Positions 44,675 to 54,800 of a stretch of 64,000 bases of DNA are shown piece by piece. The notes under the pieces are model-generated. The model was not told the origin of the DNA. It did not search any database and saw nothing but the letters and a program-made list of their open reading frames with translations. Origin of the DNA: Microbacterium sp. USTB-Y (GTDB taxonomy: Bacteria; Actinomycetota; Actinomycetes; Actinomycetales; Microbacteriaceae); NCBI RefSeq assembly GCF_023703415.1, contig NZ_JAGMTU010000004.1:372001-436000 (forward strand), written 5' to 3'. Numbering within the stretch: the stretch's first letter is position 1; each line of letters begins with the position of its first letter. The translations under genes and the position numbers were made by a program.

Positions 44675-45592
44675 ATGACTCCCACCCTCCACGGCTTGAT
44701 GCCGATCCTGGCGACGCCCTTCGACGAGACGGGCGGCCTCGACCGCCCCGGGCTTCGGCGACTGGTCGAATTCGAACTCGCATCCGGCGTGGACGGCATA
44801 GCCGTGTTCGGCATGGCGAGCGAGGGCTTCGCGCTGACGACGGACGAGAGGCGGGCGATCCTCGACGATGTCGTCGCGGTCGTCGCCGGACGCGTTCCGG
44901 TCATCGCCGGGGTCAACGGCACCTCGACGGCGACCTCGATCGAGCAGGCCCTCCTCGCGGAAGAGGGCGGCGCCGACGCGCTCATGGTGCTTCCGCCGTT
45001 CATGGTGAAGCCAGCGGCGACCACGCTCGTCGACTTCTACGGCGAGGTCGCCGGATCCACCTCCCTCTCGGTCATGGTGCAGGACGCGCCGGGCGTCACC
45101 GGCGTCACCATGACGCCGGCGCTCATCGCGGACCTCGCCCGCCTCGACCACGTCGACTCCGTCAAGATCGAGGCGCCACCGACCGCGCCCAAGGTCGGGG
45201 CCGTGGTCGACGCGCTCGACGTGACCGGCTTCGCGGTGCTCGGCGGCCAGAACGCCCAGTTCTGCCTGGAGGAGTACGCCCGTGGCGCGATCGGCACGAT
45301 GCCCGCCTGCGAGTTCCCCGACCTGCTCGGCCCCGTGCTGGCCGACTTCGTCGCGGGGCGCGTCGAGGAGGCGCGCGCGGGCTTTCGTCGTATGCTCCCT
45401 CTCGTGCTGATCGGGCTGCAGGGCGGCATCGCGTGGGCGGTGCACAAGGAGGTGCTCGTGGCGCGCGGGATCATCGATCACGCGACCGTCCGCTACCCGG
45501 CGGCCCGCCTCGATGCCGGCAGCCGCGCCGCGGTGCACCTCGTCCTCGAGGAGCTCGCCCTTCCTCCGCTTCCGACCGCGGTGCGCGCGTGA
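44675..45592 (+). CDS. dihydrodipicolinate-synthase-family protein lacking the usual proton-relay residues
   Basis: A 305-residue TIM-barrel protein of the DapA/N-acetylneuraminate-lyase family, whose members condense or split pyruvate-type substrates or dehydrate keto-deoxy sugars. The Schiff-base Lys is kept (VDSVKIEA). The catalytic Thr-Thr segment (GTTGE in DapA) reads GMASEG and the catalytic Tyr segment (PYYN) reads PPFM, so Thr and Tyr are replaced by Met/Ala and Phe. Start ATG 44675 matches the family (TLHGLMPILATPFD). It overlaps the SDR gene (GTGA). Role in sugar-acid catabolism inferred from neighbours. Confidence 0.85.
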   Translation: MTPTLHGLMPILATPFDETGGLDRPGLRRLVEFELASGVDGIAVFGMASEGFALTTDERRAILDDVVAVVAGRVPVIAGVNGTSTATSIEQALLAEEGGADALMVLPPFMVKPAATTLVDFYGEVAGSTSLSVMVQDAPGVTGVTMTPALIADLARLDHVDSVKIEAPPTAPKVGAVVDALDVTGFAVLGGQNAQFCLEEYARGAIGTMPACEFPDLLGPVLADFVAGRVEEARAGFRRMLPLVLIGLQGGIAWAVHKEVLVARGIIDHATVRYPAARLDAGSRAAVHLVLEELALPPLPTAVRA

Positions 45593-46305
45593 CCAGCCGC
45601 GTTCTGCTGATCGGCGGAGGATCCGACATCGGCATCGCCATCGCGCGCGCGTTCGCGGAGCGCGGCGATGCCGTCGTCGGGGTGGGGCTGGCGCCGACTG
45701 TCGATCCGGTCTTCGCGGGCTATCTCGTCGCCGACTGCAGCCGCACCGAGGGCGCGGAACGAGCCGTCTCCGACGCCGCGGAGGCCCTCGGCGGCATCGA
45801 CGTCGTCGTCCTCGCGGCGGCCCGCATGCCGATCGGACGCGCCGAGTCGACGAGCGACGAGGACTGGCACGGGGCACTCGGGGCGACGCTCGACTCGGCG
45901 TTCTTCGTCGCCCGCGCCGCGCTGCCGCTGCTCGCTCCCGGCTCGTCGATCGTGGCGGTCACCTCGGTCAACGCCATGCTCGCGGCACCCTCCCTGCCCG
46001 CGTACGCAGCAGCCAAGGCCGGTGTCGAGGCCCTCATGCGGCAGCTCGCACTGGACTACGGCCCCCGCGGGATCCGCGTCAACTCCGTGCAGCCCGGGAG
46101 CATCTCCGCCGCAGACACCGGTGAGACCGAGGGCTATCCGCTGGGCAGGATCGGGCGTCCGGAAGAGGTCGCATCGGTCGTCGCCTTCCTCGCGTCGGAA
46201 GGAGCCTCCTTCATCACCGGAGCCACGATCCCGGTCGACGGAGGCCTCTCCATGTCCTCCCCCGCCGCGTGGCTGAAGCCGGCCCTGCGCGACCGCTGGC
46301 TCTGA
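45589..46305 (+). CDS. short-chain dehydrogenase/reductase
   Basis: A 238-residue classical SDR. GGGSDIGIAIARAF is the nucleotide-binding loop, the catalytic Ser lies in VTSVNAM, and the YxxxK pair is in PAYAAAKAG; the C-terminus has the usual GATIPVDGG. The start is GTG 45589, overlapping the preceding stop. Within this sugar-acid cluster it may oxidise or reduce an aldonate or ketouronate; it could supply the fructuronate reductase step, for which no other candidate is seen. That assignment is speculative. Confidence 0.87.
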   Translation: MTSRVLLIGGGSDIGIAIARAFAERGDAVVGVGLAPTVDPVFAGYLVADCSRTEGAERAVSDAAEALGGIDVVVLAAARMPIGRAESTSDEDWHGALGATLDSAFFVARAALPLLAPGSSIVAVTSVNAMLAAPSLPAYAAAKAGVEALMRQLALDYGPRGIRVNSVQPGSISAADTGETEGYPLGRIGRPEEVASVVAFLASEGASFITGATIPVDGGLSMSSPAAWLKPALRDRWL

Positions 46306-46322
46306 CGCGTTCTCCGCTCGAA

Positions 46323-46363
46323 CACGAATGCCGCGCCGGAGATCCTCCGGCGCGGCATTCGTG
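46323..46363. terminator. bidirectional terminator between the SDR and the sugar-binding protein genes
   Basis: Perfect 19-bp arms (46323-46341 and 46345-46363, core AATGCCGCGCCGGAG) with a 3-nt loop, between convergent stops. Confidence 0.88.
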
Positions 46364-46371
46364 GTTGAGGC

Positions 46372-47679
46372 TCAGGAGTTGGAGTCGAGCAGCCCCTGCA
46401 CTTCCTTCTTCAGGGCGTTGAGACCGGCCTGGACCTCCACCTGACCCGCGAGGATGGTCGCGACACCGCCACCGATCGCGGCGTCGATCTGCGCCGTCAC
46501 GGCGACCCGGTCCCAGGCGGCCGCGCGTGCGTGCTCCGACACCTGGGTACGGAACGTCCCCTGGAACTTGTCCGCGGCGAGCGCGGGGATCTTGTCCGCG
46601 ACGGTCTTGGCGGCCGGGGCCACCGCGGAGCGCTCGTAGAGCGCCGTCGCGGCCGCCACGTTCGTCGCCGCGTAGGTGATGAACTCGCGGCTCGTGACCT
46701 CGCCCTCCCCGGCCGTCGCGAACAGGCCGCTGCCCCAGGCGCGGTTGTAGGACTTCTTGCCGTCGACGGTGGGGCGCGAGATCGCGCTGACGTTGTCGAT
46801 GATGTTCTGCGCGGCGCCGTTCTTCTTCAAGAAGGTCGGCACGAGGGGCGCATCGTCGTAGACCGCCGCCCGCCCGCTCGCGAACAGGATGCGGGCGTCG
46901 CTGCGGGCGACGTTGGTCTGCGTGAGCCCCGCGTCCAAGAGGGACTTGTACCAGGCGATGGCCTTGACGCTCGCCGCGTCGCCGATGGTGCACGTCAGAT
47001 CGTCCGTGACGACCTCGCTCCCGAAGCCCCACATCCAGTGCACGGCGTCCTTCAGGTCCGGGTTCTTCGTCACCGCCGCGTACGGGATCAGCGAGGCGTC
47101 CTGCGCCTTGATCTTCTCGAGTGCCGTCGCGAACTGCTCGACGGTCATGCCGGACTTGATGCCGACGCTCTTCGCGATCTCACCGTTCGTCGCGATCCCG
47201 ATGCCCGATGCCGTCAGCGGCAGCACGAGCAGCTTGCCGTCCTTGGTGTAGGAGTCGAGGACTCCCTGTGGGATCCCGAGACCCTTGGCCAACTCGGTCA
47301 GATCGGCGAGCAGGTCCATGGGCGTCAGCACCTGCCATCCGCCCGACTGGCCGACACCGAGGAGCTTGCCGGAGCGGCCCGTGAGCGCCAACTGGGTGGC
47401 GGCCTGGTCGTAGGGATAGATCACCGGGGCGACGGTGACCCCCGCGTCGCTGGAGAAACCGTCGATGATCCCCTGCCACGCAGGCTTGAGCGCTTCCTCG
47501 CCGAGCGAGTTGCCGTAGAAGTTGATGGTCTTCGCCTTGGTCGCGGCACTCGCCGTGGCTCCAGGGGGCGTCGTGGCCGGGGTCGCGCAGCCGGCGAGCG
47601 CGAGGACGCCGAAAGCGGCCAGCGCGGTGCCGCCGCCGAGGAAGGCACGACGACTCAACTGCGAGTTCGGGATGTTCAT
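46372..47679 (-). CDS. carbohydrate ABC transporter substrate-binding lipoprotein
   Basis: A 435-residue family-1 extracellular solute-binding protein. The N-terminus combines a twin-arginine motif (LSRRAFLGGG, Arg10-Arg11) with a lipobox (ALAG-C31), so it may be a Tat-exported lipoprotein. YNRAWGSGLFA and the central WMWGF region fit sugar-binding PBPs. Start ATG 47679 follows GAAGGAG. It is the last gene of the importer unit (permease, permease, binding protein), although in most such operons the binding protein comes first. Ligand unknown; neighbours point to an acidic oligosaccharide. Confidence 0.88.
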   Translation of the reverse strand: MNIPNSQLSRRAFLGGGTALAAFGVLALAGCATPATTPPGATASAATKAKTINFYGNSLGEEALKPAWQGIIDGFSSDAGVTVAPVIYPYDQAATQLALTGRSGKLLGVGQSGGWQVLTPMDLLADLTELAKGLGIPQGVLDSYTKDGKLLVLPLTASGIGIATNGEIAKSVGIKSGMTVEQFATALEKIKAQDASLIPYAAVTKNPDLKDAVHWMWGFGSEVVTDDLTCTIGDAASVKAIAWYKSLLDAGLTQTNVARSDARILFASGRAAVYDDAPLVPTFLKKNGAAQNIIDNVSAISRPTVDGKKSYNRAWGSGLFATAGEGEVTSREFITYAATNVAAATALYERSAVAPAAKTVADKIPALAADKFQGTFRTQVSEHARAAAWDRVAVTAQIDAAIGGGVATILAGQVEVQAGLNALKKEVQGLLDSNS

Positions 47680-47734
47680 GGGCACAGCTCCTTCAGGGAC
47701 GGATCGGGAATCAGGATGTTTCGGGGACAAGCGG

Positions 47735-48595
47735 TTAGCCCTTCACCGCGCCGGCCGCGAGGCCGGAGACGAAGTAGCGCTGGAGGACGACGAAGATGAT
47801 GACGAGCGGGAGCGAGGTGATCAGCGAGGCCGCCATGAGCGCGGGCCAATCCGCGGTGCCCTCATGGATGAACGCCTGCGTGAGGCCCGCCGGCAGCGTC
47901 TGCTTGTCGGGGCCGGCGAGCGTCAGAGCGAACAGCAGATCGCTCCACCCGCGCATGAAGGCGAACATCGCGGCAGTGATGAGCCCGGGGACGACCAGGG
48001 GGAAGACGATCCGGAACACGGTGGCGGTACGGGAGAGCCCGTCGACCTTCGCCGCCTCGAGGATGTCGTCCGGGAGGCCGTCCATGATCCCCTTCAGCAG
48101 GAAGACCGTGAGCGGCAGCGTGAAGGTCGTGAACGAGAGGATCAGGGCCGCATAGGTGTAGAGCAGGCCCGCGGAGCTCAGCATCAGGTACAGCGAGATG
48201 AGCAGGAGGGCGCCGGGGGTCAGCTGACCGATGAGGAACATGAACATGATCGCGTTGCGTCCGCGATAGCGGAACTTCGAGAGCGAATAGGCCATCAGGC
48301 CGCCCACCAGCACGGCCAGCAGCGCGGTGCCGCTGGACACGACGATGCTGTTGCCGAGGTTCTTCAGGAGGGCGTCGTTCTGGAAGAAGCCGACGAAGTT
48401 CTCGATCGTCGGATCCACCGGGAAGAACGGCCGGTTCTGTGCGAACACGTCCTCTTTCTTCGTGAACGCCGTCGCCGTGAGCCAGTACACCGGAAGGAGG
48501 CCGAACAGGGCGAGCACGATGAGGCCCAGGCGTCCGGGGACGGACAGACGAGGGCGGATGATCCCCTCGCCGACGTCGCGGTTGCGGCGCATCAT
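47735..48595 (-). CDS. carbohydrate ABC transporter permease (MalG type)
   Basis: A 286-residue permease with six helices. The cytoplasmic EAA loop reads ILEAAKVDGLSRTATVFRIV, followed by PLVVPGLITAAMF, typical of the MalG/UgpE group. The start is ATGATG at 48595/48592, overlapping the stop of the partner permease. It forms the channel with the MalF-type protein encoded immediately upstream. No ATPase is in this operon, so it presumably shares an MsiK-like ATPase encoded elsewhere, as is common in actinobacteria. Confidence 0.9.
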   Translation of the reverse strand: MMRRNRDVGEGIIRPRLSVPGRLGLIVLALFGLLPVYWLTATAFTKKEDVFAQNRPFFPVDPTIENFVGFFQNDALLKNLGNSIVVSSGTALLAVLVGGLMAYSLSKFRYRGRNAIMFMFLIGQLTPGALLLISLYLMLSSAGLLYTYAALILSFTTFTLPLTVFLLKGIMDGLPDDILEAAKVDGLSRTATVFRIVFPLVVPGLITAAMFAFMRGWSDLLFALTLAGPDKQTLPAGLTQAFIHEGTADWPALMAASLITSLPLVIIFVVLQRYFVSGLAAGAVKG

Positions 48596-49527
48596 TTCTC
48601 CAGTCGTCGGTTGAGGAGCAGATATCCGCTCGAGATGATCGCGAGCAGGACGAGCCAGAGCGCCCCCATCGCGGAGGCCTTGCCGAGCTCGTAGCTGCCG
48701 AAGGCGAGGTGATAGAGGCTCACGGCGAGGGTCGTCGTGGAATTGCCGGGCCCTCCTCCCGTCATGACGAAGATCGTGTCGAAGTTGCCGAAGTTGTAGA
48801 TGAACTCGAGCACGGCGACGAGCGTCACCGGGCCGGCGATGTGCGGCAGAGAGATGTACCGGAAGCGCTGAGCCCTGGTCGCGCCGTCGATCGTCGCGGC
48901 CTCGATCTGCTCGCTGGGCAGCGTCTGCAGCACGGCGAGAGCGACCACCATGATCCAGGGGAAGGAGTGCCAGGTCTTCGCGATGATCACGGCGGCCATC
49001 GCTCCGACCGGGTTTCCGAGCATGCTGATCTCGGGGAGACCGAGGAGCGAAAGAACGTGGTTCACGACGCCGTAGCTGTCGTTGAAGATCCACGCCCAGA
49101 GGAAGGACACGACCACCCCGGGCAGCAGCCACGGCAGCATCAGTGCGCCGCGCAGCACCGTGCGCCCGCGCATCCGGGAGTTCAGCAGCATCGCCAGGGC
49201 GACGCCGAGGACCAGGGGGAAGACCGTGGAGAGCGAGGCGAACACGAGCGTGGTGCCGAGCCTCGCCACGAACTCGTCCCAGATGAGCGCGTAGTTGTCG
49301 AAGCCGACGAACGTGCGCTCCGGTCGCAGCAGTGACTGGTCGTAGAGGCTGGTGCCGATGCTCGAGACGAGCGGGAAGATCGCGATCACGAGGAACAGCA
49401 GGACCGCGGGGAGTGCGATCATGAAACCGAAGGTGCGGTCCTTCGCGCCCAGCGTGGAGCGGCGTCCCGAGCGCGGTGCGGGGACCTGCTCGCGGACTTC
49501 TGGCCGCTCGAGGGTGGCTTGTGGCAT
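48592..49527 (-). CDS. carbohydrate ABC transporter permease (MalF type)
   Basis: A 311-residue permease with a ~30-residue soluble lead and six helices. The EAA loop is QIEAATIDGATRAQRFRYIS followed by LPHI. NFDTIFVMTGGGPGNSTTTL is the hallmark MalF/UgpA segment. Start ATG 49527 is chosen over GTG 49536 because GGAAAG lies at the right distance. It is first in the importer operon, divergent from the IclR gene, with an AT-rich candidate operator in between. Confidence 0.9.
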   Translation of the reverse strand: MPQATLERPEVREQVPAPRSGRRSTLGAKDRTFGFMIALPAVLLFLVIAIFPLVSSIGTSLYDQSLLRPERTFVGFDNYALIWDEFVARLGTTLVFASLSTVFPLVLGVALAMLLNSRMRGRTVLRGALMLPWLLPGVVVSFLWAWIFNDSYGVVNHVLSLLGLPEISMLGNPVGAMAAVIIAKTWHSFPWIMVVALAVLQTLPSEQIEAATIDGATRAQRFRYISLPHIAGPVTLVAVLEFIYNFGNFDTIFVMTGGGPGNSTTTLAVSLYHLAFGSYELGKASAMGALWLVLLAIISSGYLLLNRRLEK

Positions 49528-49613
49528 GGCATTCACTTTCCGGGTGGGGTGGGCCCCTCGGGCCCCTGCACGCCGTCGTCGCAGTCGTCGACGATGACGT
49601 GCAGTCAGTCAAC

Positions 49614-49645
49614 CACAATGCGGATGCGAAATCCACAAAATGCAT
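49614..49645. promoter_or_regulatory. candidate IclR operator region
   Basis: Two related motifs, CACAATGCGGAT (49614-49625) and CACAAAATGCAT (49634-49645), start 20 bp apart between the divergent importer operon and IclR gene. The placement fits autoregulation and importer control. Confidence 0.45.
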
Positions 49646-49663
49646 AAGACACCCACATTTGCC

Positions 49664-49692
49664 TTGCCTGGCGTCATCACTCTCATTAGGAT
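49664..49692 (+). promoter_or_regulatory. promoter of the IclR gene
   Basis: -35 TTGCCT (49664-49669), 17-bp spacer, -10 TAGGAT (49687-49692). The ribosome binding site AGGAGGAGGAG and ATG 49742 follow at a normal leader distance. Confidence 0.55.
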
Positions 49693-49741
49693 GACTGGCG
49701 ACGGCTTCGCAGCAGCGGTGGCCGCAGGAGGAGGAGTCGCA

Positions 49742-50545
49742 ATGGCATCGGAATCGGTGGGTGGCACCCAGACCGTGGAGCGGGCGATGTCCCTGCTCGC
49801 CTGCTTCACCGAGGAGTCGGGCGAGCTGCGGGTCTCCGAGCTCTGCACGCTGACCGGACTCGGACAGTCCACCGTCTCCCGCATGATGTCGGCACTCGAT
49901 CGGATGAAGTTCGTCGTCCAGGACGGCCGGACCGGTCTGTACCGGCTCGGGCCGGCGGCGGTCGCCCTCGGGACGATCGCGCTCAACGGCTCGCCGATCT
50001 TCCGCGCGTCGCGGCAGATCGCGCAGAACCTGGCCCGCCGGATCGAGATCGGCGTGAACGTCGCCGAGCTCAGCGGCTTCACCTTCACCTACCTCTGCAA
50101 CTTCGAGGGCGCGCTCGCCCCGAAGTCGTTCGCGATGGCCGGACGCACGGGCCCCCTGCACGCCACGGGCCTCGGCAAGGCCCTGCTTTCCGGAATGACG
50201 TCCGAGAAGGTCGACGAGTACTTCGAGCACTCCCCTCAGCGCTTCACCCCGCACACGATCGTCGACCGCGACGCCATGCAGGTCGCGCTCGACGAGAGCC
50301 GCAGCCGCGGGTATGCGACCGAGATCGAGGAGCTCGCCTTCGGGCGCGCCTGCATCGCGGCGCCGATCCACAACAGGGCGGGCGAGATCGTCGCGGCGCT
50401 CTCGGCGAGCGGCCCCCTGTCCGTGCTCGACCTGCACGCCCCGCACCAGGAGCTCGCTCTGCAGCTCATCGAGGCGGCGGACGAGATCTCGGTCGCGCTC
50501 GGCTACAGCCCTTCCCGCTCCGCGAGCGCCTTCGCGGCGCTCTGA
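49742..50545 (+). CDS. IclR-family transcriptional regulator
   Basis: A 267-residue regulator. The N-terminal winged helix-turn-helix (about residues 8-70) reads TQTVERAMSLLACF and LGQSTVSRMMSALDRM; the C-terminal ligand-binding domain (about 80-255) has GPLHATGLGKALLSGM and ACIAAPIHNRAGEIVAALSA, the usual IclR blocks. Start ATG 49742 is preferred because of the strong AGGAGGAGGAG; the longer frame lacks one. It sits between the sugar importer and the enolase-superfamily gene, probably responds to a sugar acid, and is 92 nt from the next gene on the same strand. Confidence 0.92.
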   Translation: MASESVGGTQTVERAMSLLACFTEESGELRVSELCTLTGLGQSTVSRMMSALDRMKFVVQDGRTGLYRLGPAAVALGTIALNGSPIFRASRQIAQNLARRIEIGVNVAELSGFTFTYLCNFEGALAPKSFAMAGRTGPLHATGLGKALLSGMTSEKVDEYFEHSPQRFTPHTIVDRDAMQVALDESRSRGYATEIEELAFGRACIAAPIHNRAGEIVAALSASGPLSVLDLHAPHQELALQLIEAADEISVALGYSPSRSASAFAAL

Positions 50546-50637
50546 CATGCTGCCGCGATCCGGTCGCGGCGCCCAGAACCTCATCGCCGCGGCAGACGCC
50601 GCCGGCCTCTCCCCCACGACTGTCTTCGGAGACCCTT

Positions 50638-51798
50638 GTGAAGATCACGCGCGTCCAGACGTTCCCCCTTTTCCTGTCGAGGGAGGATGCGGACGACTCC
50701 TATGCAGGCGACACCGGCGTAGCCCATCGCGGCTACGTCATCCGACCGCCGTGGCGGAGCCTGTACTCCCCCGGCTACGAGTCGCTCCTCGTCAAGATCG
50801 AGACGGACGAAGGGCTCGTCGGGTGGGGTGAGGCGCTCGCGCCCGTCGCCCCCGAAGTCGTCGCCGCAGTGGTCGATCACCTTCTCACCCCGCTCATCCT
50901 CGGCGAGGATCCGCGATCCGTGCGGACGCTCTGGCACCGGATGACCGAGTCGATGCGCGAGCGGGGGCACCTCACCGGACACCAGGCGGACGCCATGGCC
51001 GCCGTCGACATCGCGCTCTGGGATCTCTGGGGGCACGCGACGGGCCTCTCCGTCTCGGAGCTCGCCGGCGGCCGCTTCGCCGAGATCCTGCCGACCTACG
51101 TATCCGGGATCCGCGGGAACGACGACGCCGAACGTGTCGACAAGGCGACGGCCTTCGTCGAGGCCGGCGTGCGGCGGATCAAACTGCATCTCGGCGCCGA
51201 CATCCGCACCGACCTCGCCACCTATGACGCCATCCGGGCCGTGCACCCGGATCTCGACCTCGCGCTCGACGCGCACTGGACCTACCTGCTCGGCGAGGCG
51301 AAAGCTCTGGGCCGCGAGCTCGACGACCGCAGGGCCTGGTTCTTCGAGGCGCCTCTGGCGCCCGAGGACGTCGAGGGGCACCGCGATCTCGCGGCATCCC
51401 TGGCCACGCCGATCGCGGTCGGTGAGGCGATGCGCAGCCGTTTCGAGTTCACCGACTGGCTCGCCCGCAGAGCCGTCGGCCTGACCCAGCCCGACATCGG
51501 CCGGACGGGAATCACCGAGGGGCTCGCGATCGCCGCGGTCGCCGACGCGTTCCACGCGCAGGTCGCGCCTCACCATTCCGCAGCGTTCGGCATCGCGATG
51601 GCCGCGGGAGTGCACGTCGCGGCGAGCGCCACCTCGCTGCTCGCCTTCGAGTACCAGCCGTTCACGCTGCCCGTCGCCAACCTCATCCTCACCACTCCGC
51701 TCGAGGTGCGACCCGATGGCGGATTCATCGTCCCGACCGGCCCTGGACTCGGGGTCACGGTGGACGAGGCGGCTGTCGCCCGCTTCGTCCGGCGCTGA
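50638..51798 (+). CDS. enolase-superfamily sugar-acid dehydratase or cycloisomerase (mandelate-racemase type)
   Basis: A 386-residue member of the mandelate racemase/muconate lactonizing enzyme family. The N-terminal capping domain (to ~125) precedes a TIM-barrel with RIKLHLGAD (Lys general base with His two residues on), LALDAHW (Asp metal ligand), FFEAPLAPED (Glu), IAVGEAM (Glu), QPDIGRTG (Asp) and APHHSAA (His of the His-Asp dyad). That fits acid-sugar dehydratases such as gluconate, galactonate or galactarate types, but the exact substrate cannot be assigned. The start is GTG 50638 with GGAG upstream. It ends at a strong terminator. Confidence 0.86.
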   Translation: MKITRVQTFPLFLSREDADDSYAGDTGVAHRGYVIRPPWRSLYSPGYESLLVKIETDEGLVGWGEALAPVAPEVVAAVVDHLLTPLILGEDPRSVRTLWHRMTESMRERGHLTGHQADAMAAVDIALWDLWGHATGLSVSELAGGRFAEILPTYVSGIRGNDDAERVDKATAFVEAGVRRIKLHLGADIRTDLATYDAIRAVHPDLDLALDAHWTYLLGEAKALGRELDDRRAWFFEAPLAPEDVEGHRDLAASLATPIAVGEAMRSRFEFTDWLARRAVGLTQPDIGRTGITEGLAIAAVADAFHAQVAPHHSAAFGIAMAAGVHVAASATSLLAFEYQPFTLPVANLILTTPLEVRPDGGFIVPTGPGLGVTVDEAAVARFVRR

Positions 51799-51806
51799 GC
51801 GCCCGA

Positions 51807-51844
51807 GGGGGTGGACCGGAGCCTCGCTCCGGTCCACCCCCTTT
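51807..51844. terminator. terminator after the enolase-superfamily gene
   Basis: Perfect 15-bp stem GGGGGTGGACCGGAG/CTCCGGTCCACCCCC, loop CCTCG, followed by TTT on the plus strand; it lies between convergent genes. Confidence 0.9.
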
Positions 51845-51846
51845 CG

Positions 51847-54800
51847 TCAATCCCCGACCCGCACGAACTGCGCGGCGCTGACCCGGTGGATGCTCGTGCT
51901 GCGGACTTCCAGTCGCACGACGCCGGGAGCACCGGCGTCGTAGCGGAACGTGCCGAGCGCCCGCCACGCAGCAGCCCCCTGGGTCTGGTCCACGATCACC
52001 TCGCTGCTGCCGCCCTGGTGCTCGACGACGTAGGCCGCGGACGTGGTCGTCGTCGGGTTCGTCGGATACCAGACCGACACGCGGTAGAGCCCCGGCTGGG
52101 GGAGGTCCGCCTTCCAGGTCACCGTGCTGCCGACGGAATCGGAGTCGCTGTACCGCGTGCGCGTCCCGTTCCAGCCGGAGAGGCCGCTCGGGTACCACCG
52201 CCCGGTCTCGAGGTACCCGGGCCAGGGCGATTGCGTATGCACGATCACGCCTTCGTCGGCCATCCGCACGAGGACCCCGCGGCGCAAGGTCTGATCCAGC
52301 CTCGCCTCGAATCGCGTGCTCGATCCCGGAGCGACCCCGGCCCCCGCCGTCACGGTCCAGGTGTGCGTCAGATCGGAGCGCGGCGGCACGACGACGGCCG
52401 CGTCCCGCTGATCGATGGTCCAGCCGGTGGCGCCGTAGAGGGCGAGCGTCCCCTGGAGCGGCGTCACGCCGGTGTTGATCACCAGGGCCGTCAGCTTCAC
52501 CGTCGCACCGGGGCCGCTGGCGACCTCGGTGTCCGACGCCAGGGAGACGAGCCGACGCCGATCGATCACCTCGATCGACGCGGACCTCAGCGCAACGGGC
52601 GACGCCCCCGGCACCGACAGGGATCCGGCGACCTGGACCTCCCCGAGCGCGGCGGACGTCGCGATCACGACCGAGGCCTCCACCCGGACCGTGGCGTGCG
52701 CGGGAGCCGCGATCGCCGGCACCATGCCGTCGAGCTGCCACCCGCTCGGCAGGGTGAGCCCGACGCTGCCGGCGATCGGCTGCGCCGTTCCGTTGCGCAC
52801 CTCGATGATCAGCGGGACTCGGTCGCCTGCCGTGCCCGTGGCCTGGGCGACCACGTCTCCCGAGACCTCCGATCCCGCGCCGGCGATCCGCGTCGGCAGG
52901 CGCAGCGTGACCTCGTCCGTGGTCGTGCCGCCGGCGGAGACCGTGAAGGCGAACGCCTTCACCGGGTCGTCCACCGGGATCGTCCACTCATAGGGATACC
53001 CCTTGGCCGGCGCCTGCTGCGCGACCTGCCCGCCGATCCGGTACGAGAGCGTCGCCTGCTGCTCCGTGTCGATCTGCACATACGCGTCGTATCCCTGCCC
53101 GCCCGGCCGTACCAGCAGCATCCCGCGGACGAGTCCGTAATCGCTCGCCGGATCGGAGTCGACCTCGCGGAAGCTGTCCGGGCCGTGGTCGACGATGTCG
53201 TCGAACGGCAGCTCCGGCCGCTGCACCGCCACGTTGCGGACGACCAGCGCGAGCAGCCCGTGCCCCGGGACGGTGACCGTGACGCGCGCGTCGATCGCCG
53301 CCTGGGTGGAGCGGCTGCCGTCCGCGGCGATGACCTCGATCGTCGGCGCGGCGCTGCGCGGCAGTCCGGTCAGCTCCCCGGCGAGGTCGACGACGACCTG
53401 CTGCGCATCGGGCGCCGAGTTCGTGAGGCTGAGGTAGAGCGCGCCATTGCCCACGCCGGCGATCCAGTTGATCAGCGGGTTGTCCAGCTCGATCAGGCCC
53501 GCCGGGAAGTACGGCCATACCCCGGTCTCGCCGAAGAACGAGCCGGGCGCGTGACCGTAGGCGAAGAACTTGAAGTAGGCGAAGTCCGCCTCGAAGACGT
53601 GCGGGAACTCGATGCTGCCGGAACTGCGGTAGAAGCTCTCGCTGATCAGGTAGTCCATGGCGAGACCCAGCTGCGCCGGCGCGTGATGGAAGTAGTACCC
53701 GGTGATCCCGACGGGACCGCTCGTGGCGAAGTCCGGCTTCATGTGTGCGACCTGGAACTGCCGGCCGTAATAGCCGGGATAGGTCGTGAACCTGCCGATC
53801 ACCATGTTGTGCGCGACGTCGGCCAGCAGCGGGTCTCCGGCGTGGTGGGCGAGGCGCAGCAGTGCGCCGGCCCAACACGGGTTGAAGACGTACCCGCCGC
53901 CGGGATCCGTCACGGCGCTCACCCCGAGCTTGAACGACGAGAGCGCCTCGAAGGTGAGACCAGAGGGCGAGACGTACCAGGCCGGAACCGTCTCGGTCGC
54001 CACACCCGTGACAGGATAGGGCGGCAGCGATGAGCGCGACTCCCAGTCGTACTGCTGAGTGATCACGTGGCCCACCGGAACCGTGACGGTCTGGTCCGGC
54101 ACCGGCCGCACCGCGGTCTGCGTGATGAACCGCTGCACTTCCCGGTGTGCTCCCTCGAGGAAGACCGCCTCCCCCGTCACCTCGAACAGTTCGAGCAGGT
54201 CGACCCAGTACTTGGAGAAGCTGTAGGCGAAGCCGCCCGGCGGCTGGCCGTTGCCGCGATACGGCGTGAGGATCTGCTCCTGCACGTAGCGGCGGCCGAT
54301 CAGCGTCGCCTCGGCCAGATATGCCGGATCCCCGGTGGCCCGGTAGGTGGCGAGGGGGACGGCGAAGGGCGCACGGCTCTGCCCGACGACCCCGGACTTC
54401 GTGGCCTGCACGGCGAGTCGCTGGATCCCCGCGTTCCGCCCATGGGTGAGCTGGTAGAGCGCCGTCAGGTTCACCGCGTCCGTGGGGATGCGGCCGAGCC
54501 GGTACTGCGTCTTGTCGTTGTAGACCGGGCTGCCGATGACCGGCGAGTGCCCGATCCCCTTGCGCGACACCTGGTACTCGATCAGCGGGCGGGCGCGCCG
54601 GTCGTACAGGGTGCCGCCGGTCCTGCCCGTCAGGTAATGCGCGGAGAGCACCACCCCGCTCGCAGCGGTGCGCACGGCGTCCTCGTTCTCCACGTCGACG
54701 AACCCCTTCGCGCGGTTCCACCAGCCGGAGAAAGACGGGATGTAGTCCACCGAGTCGTCCCCGGCGGGCTCGACGGCGATGAGGTCCGCCATCGCATGCA

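Noticed and set aside
47721..47735. ACAAGCGGTTAG next to a permease stop as a further LacI operator
   Set aside because: It matches only the core AANCGNTT, overlaps the stop codon and lies inside the operon; probably chance.
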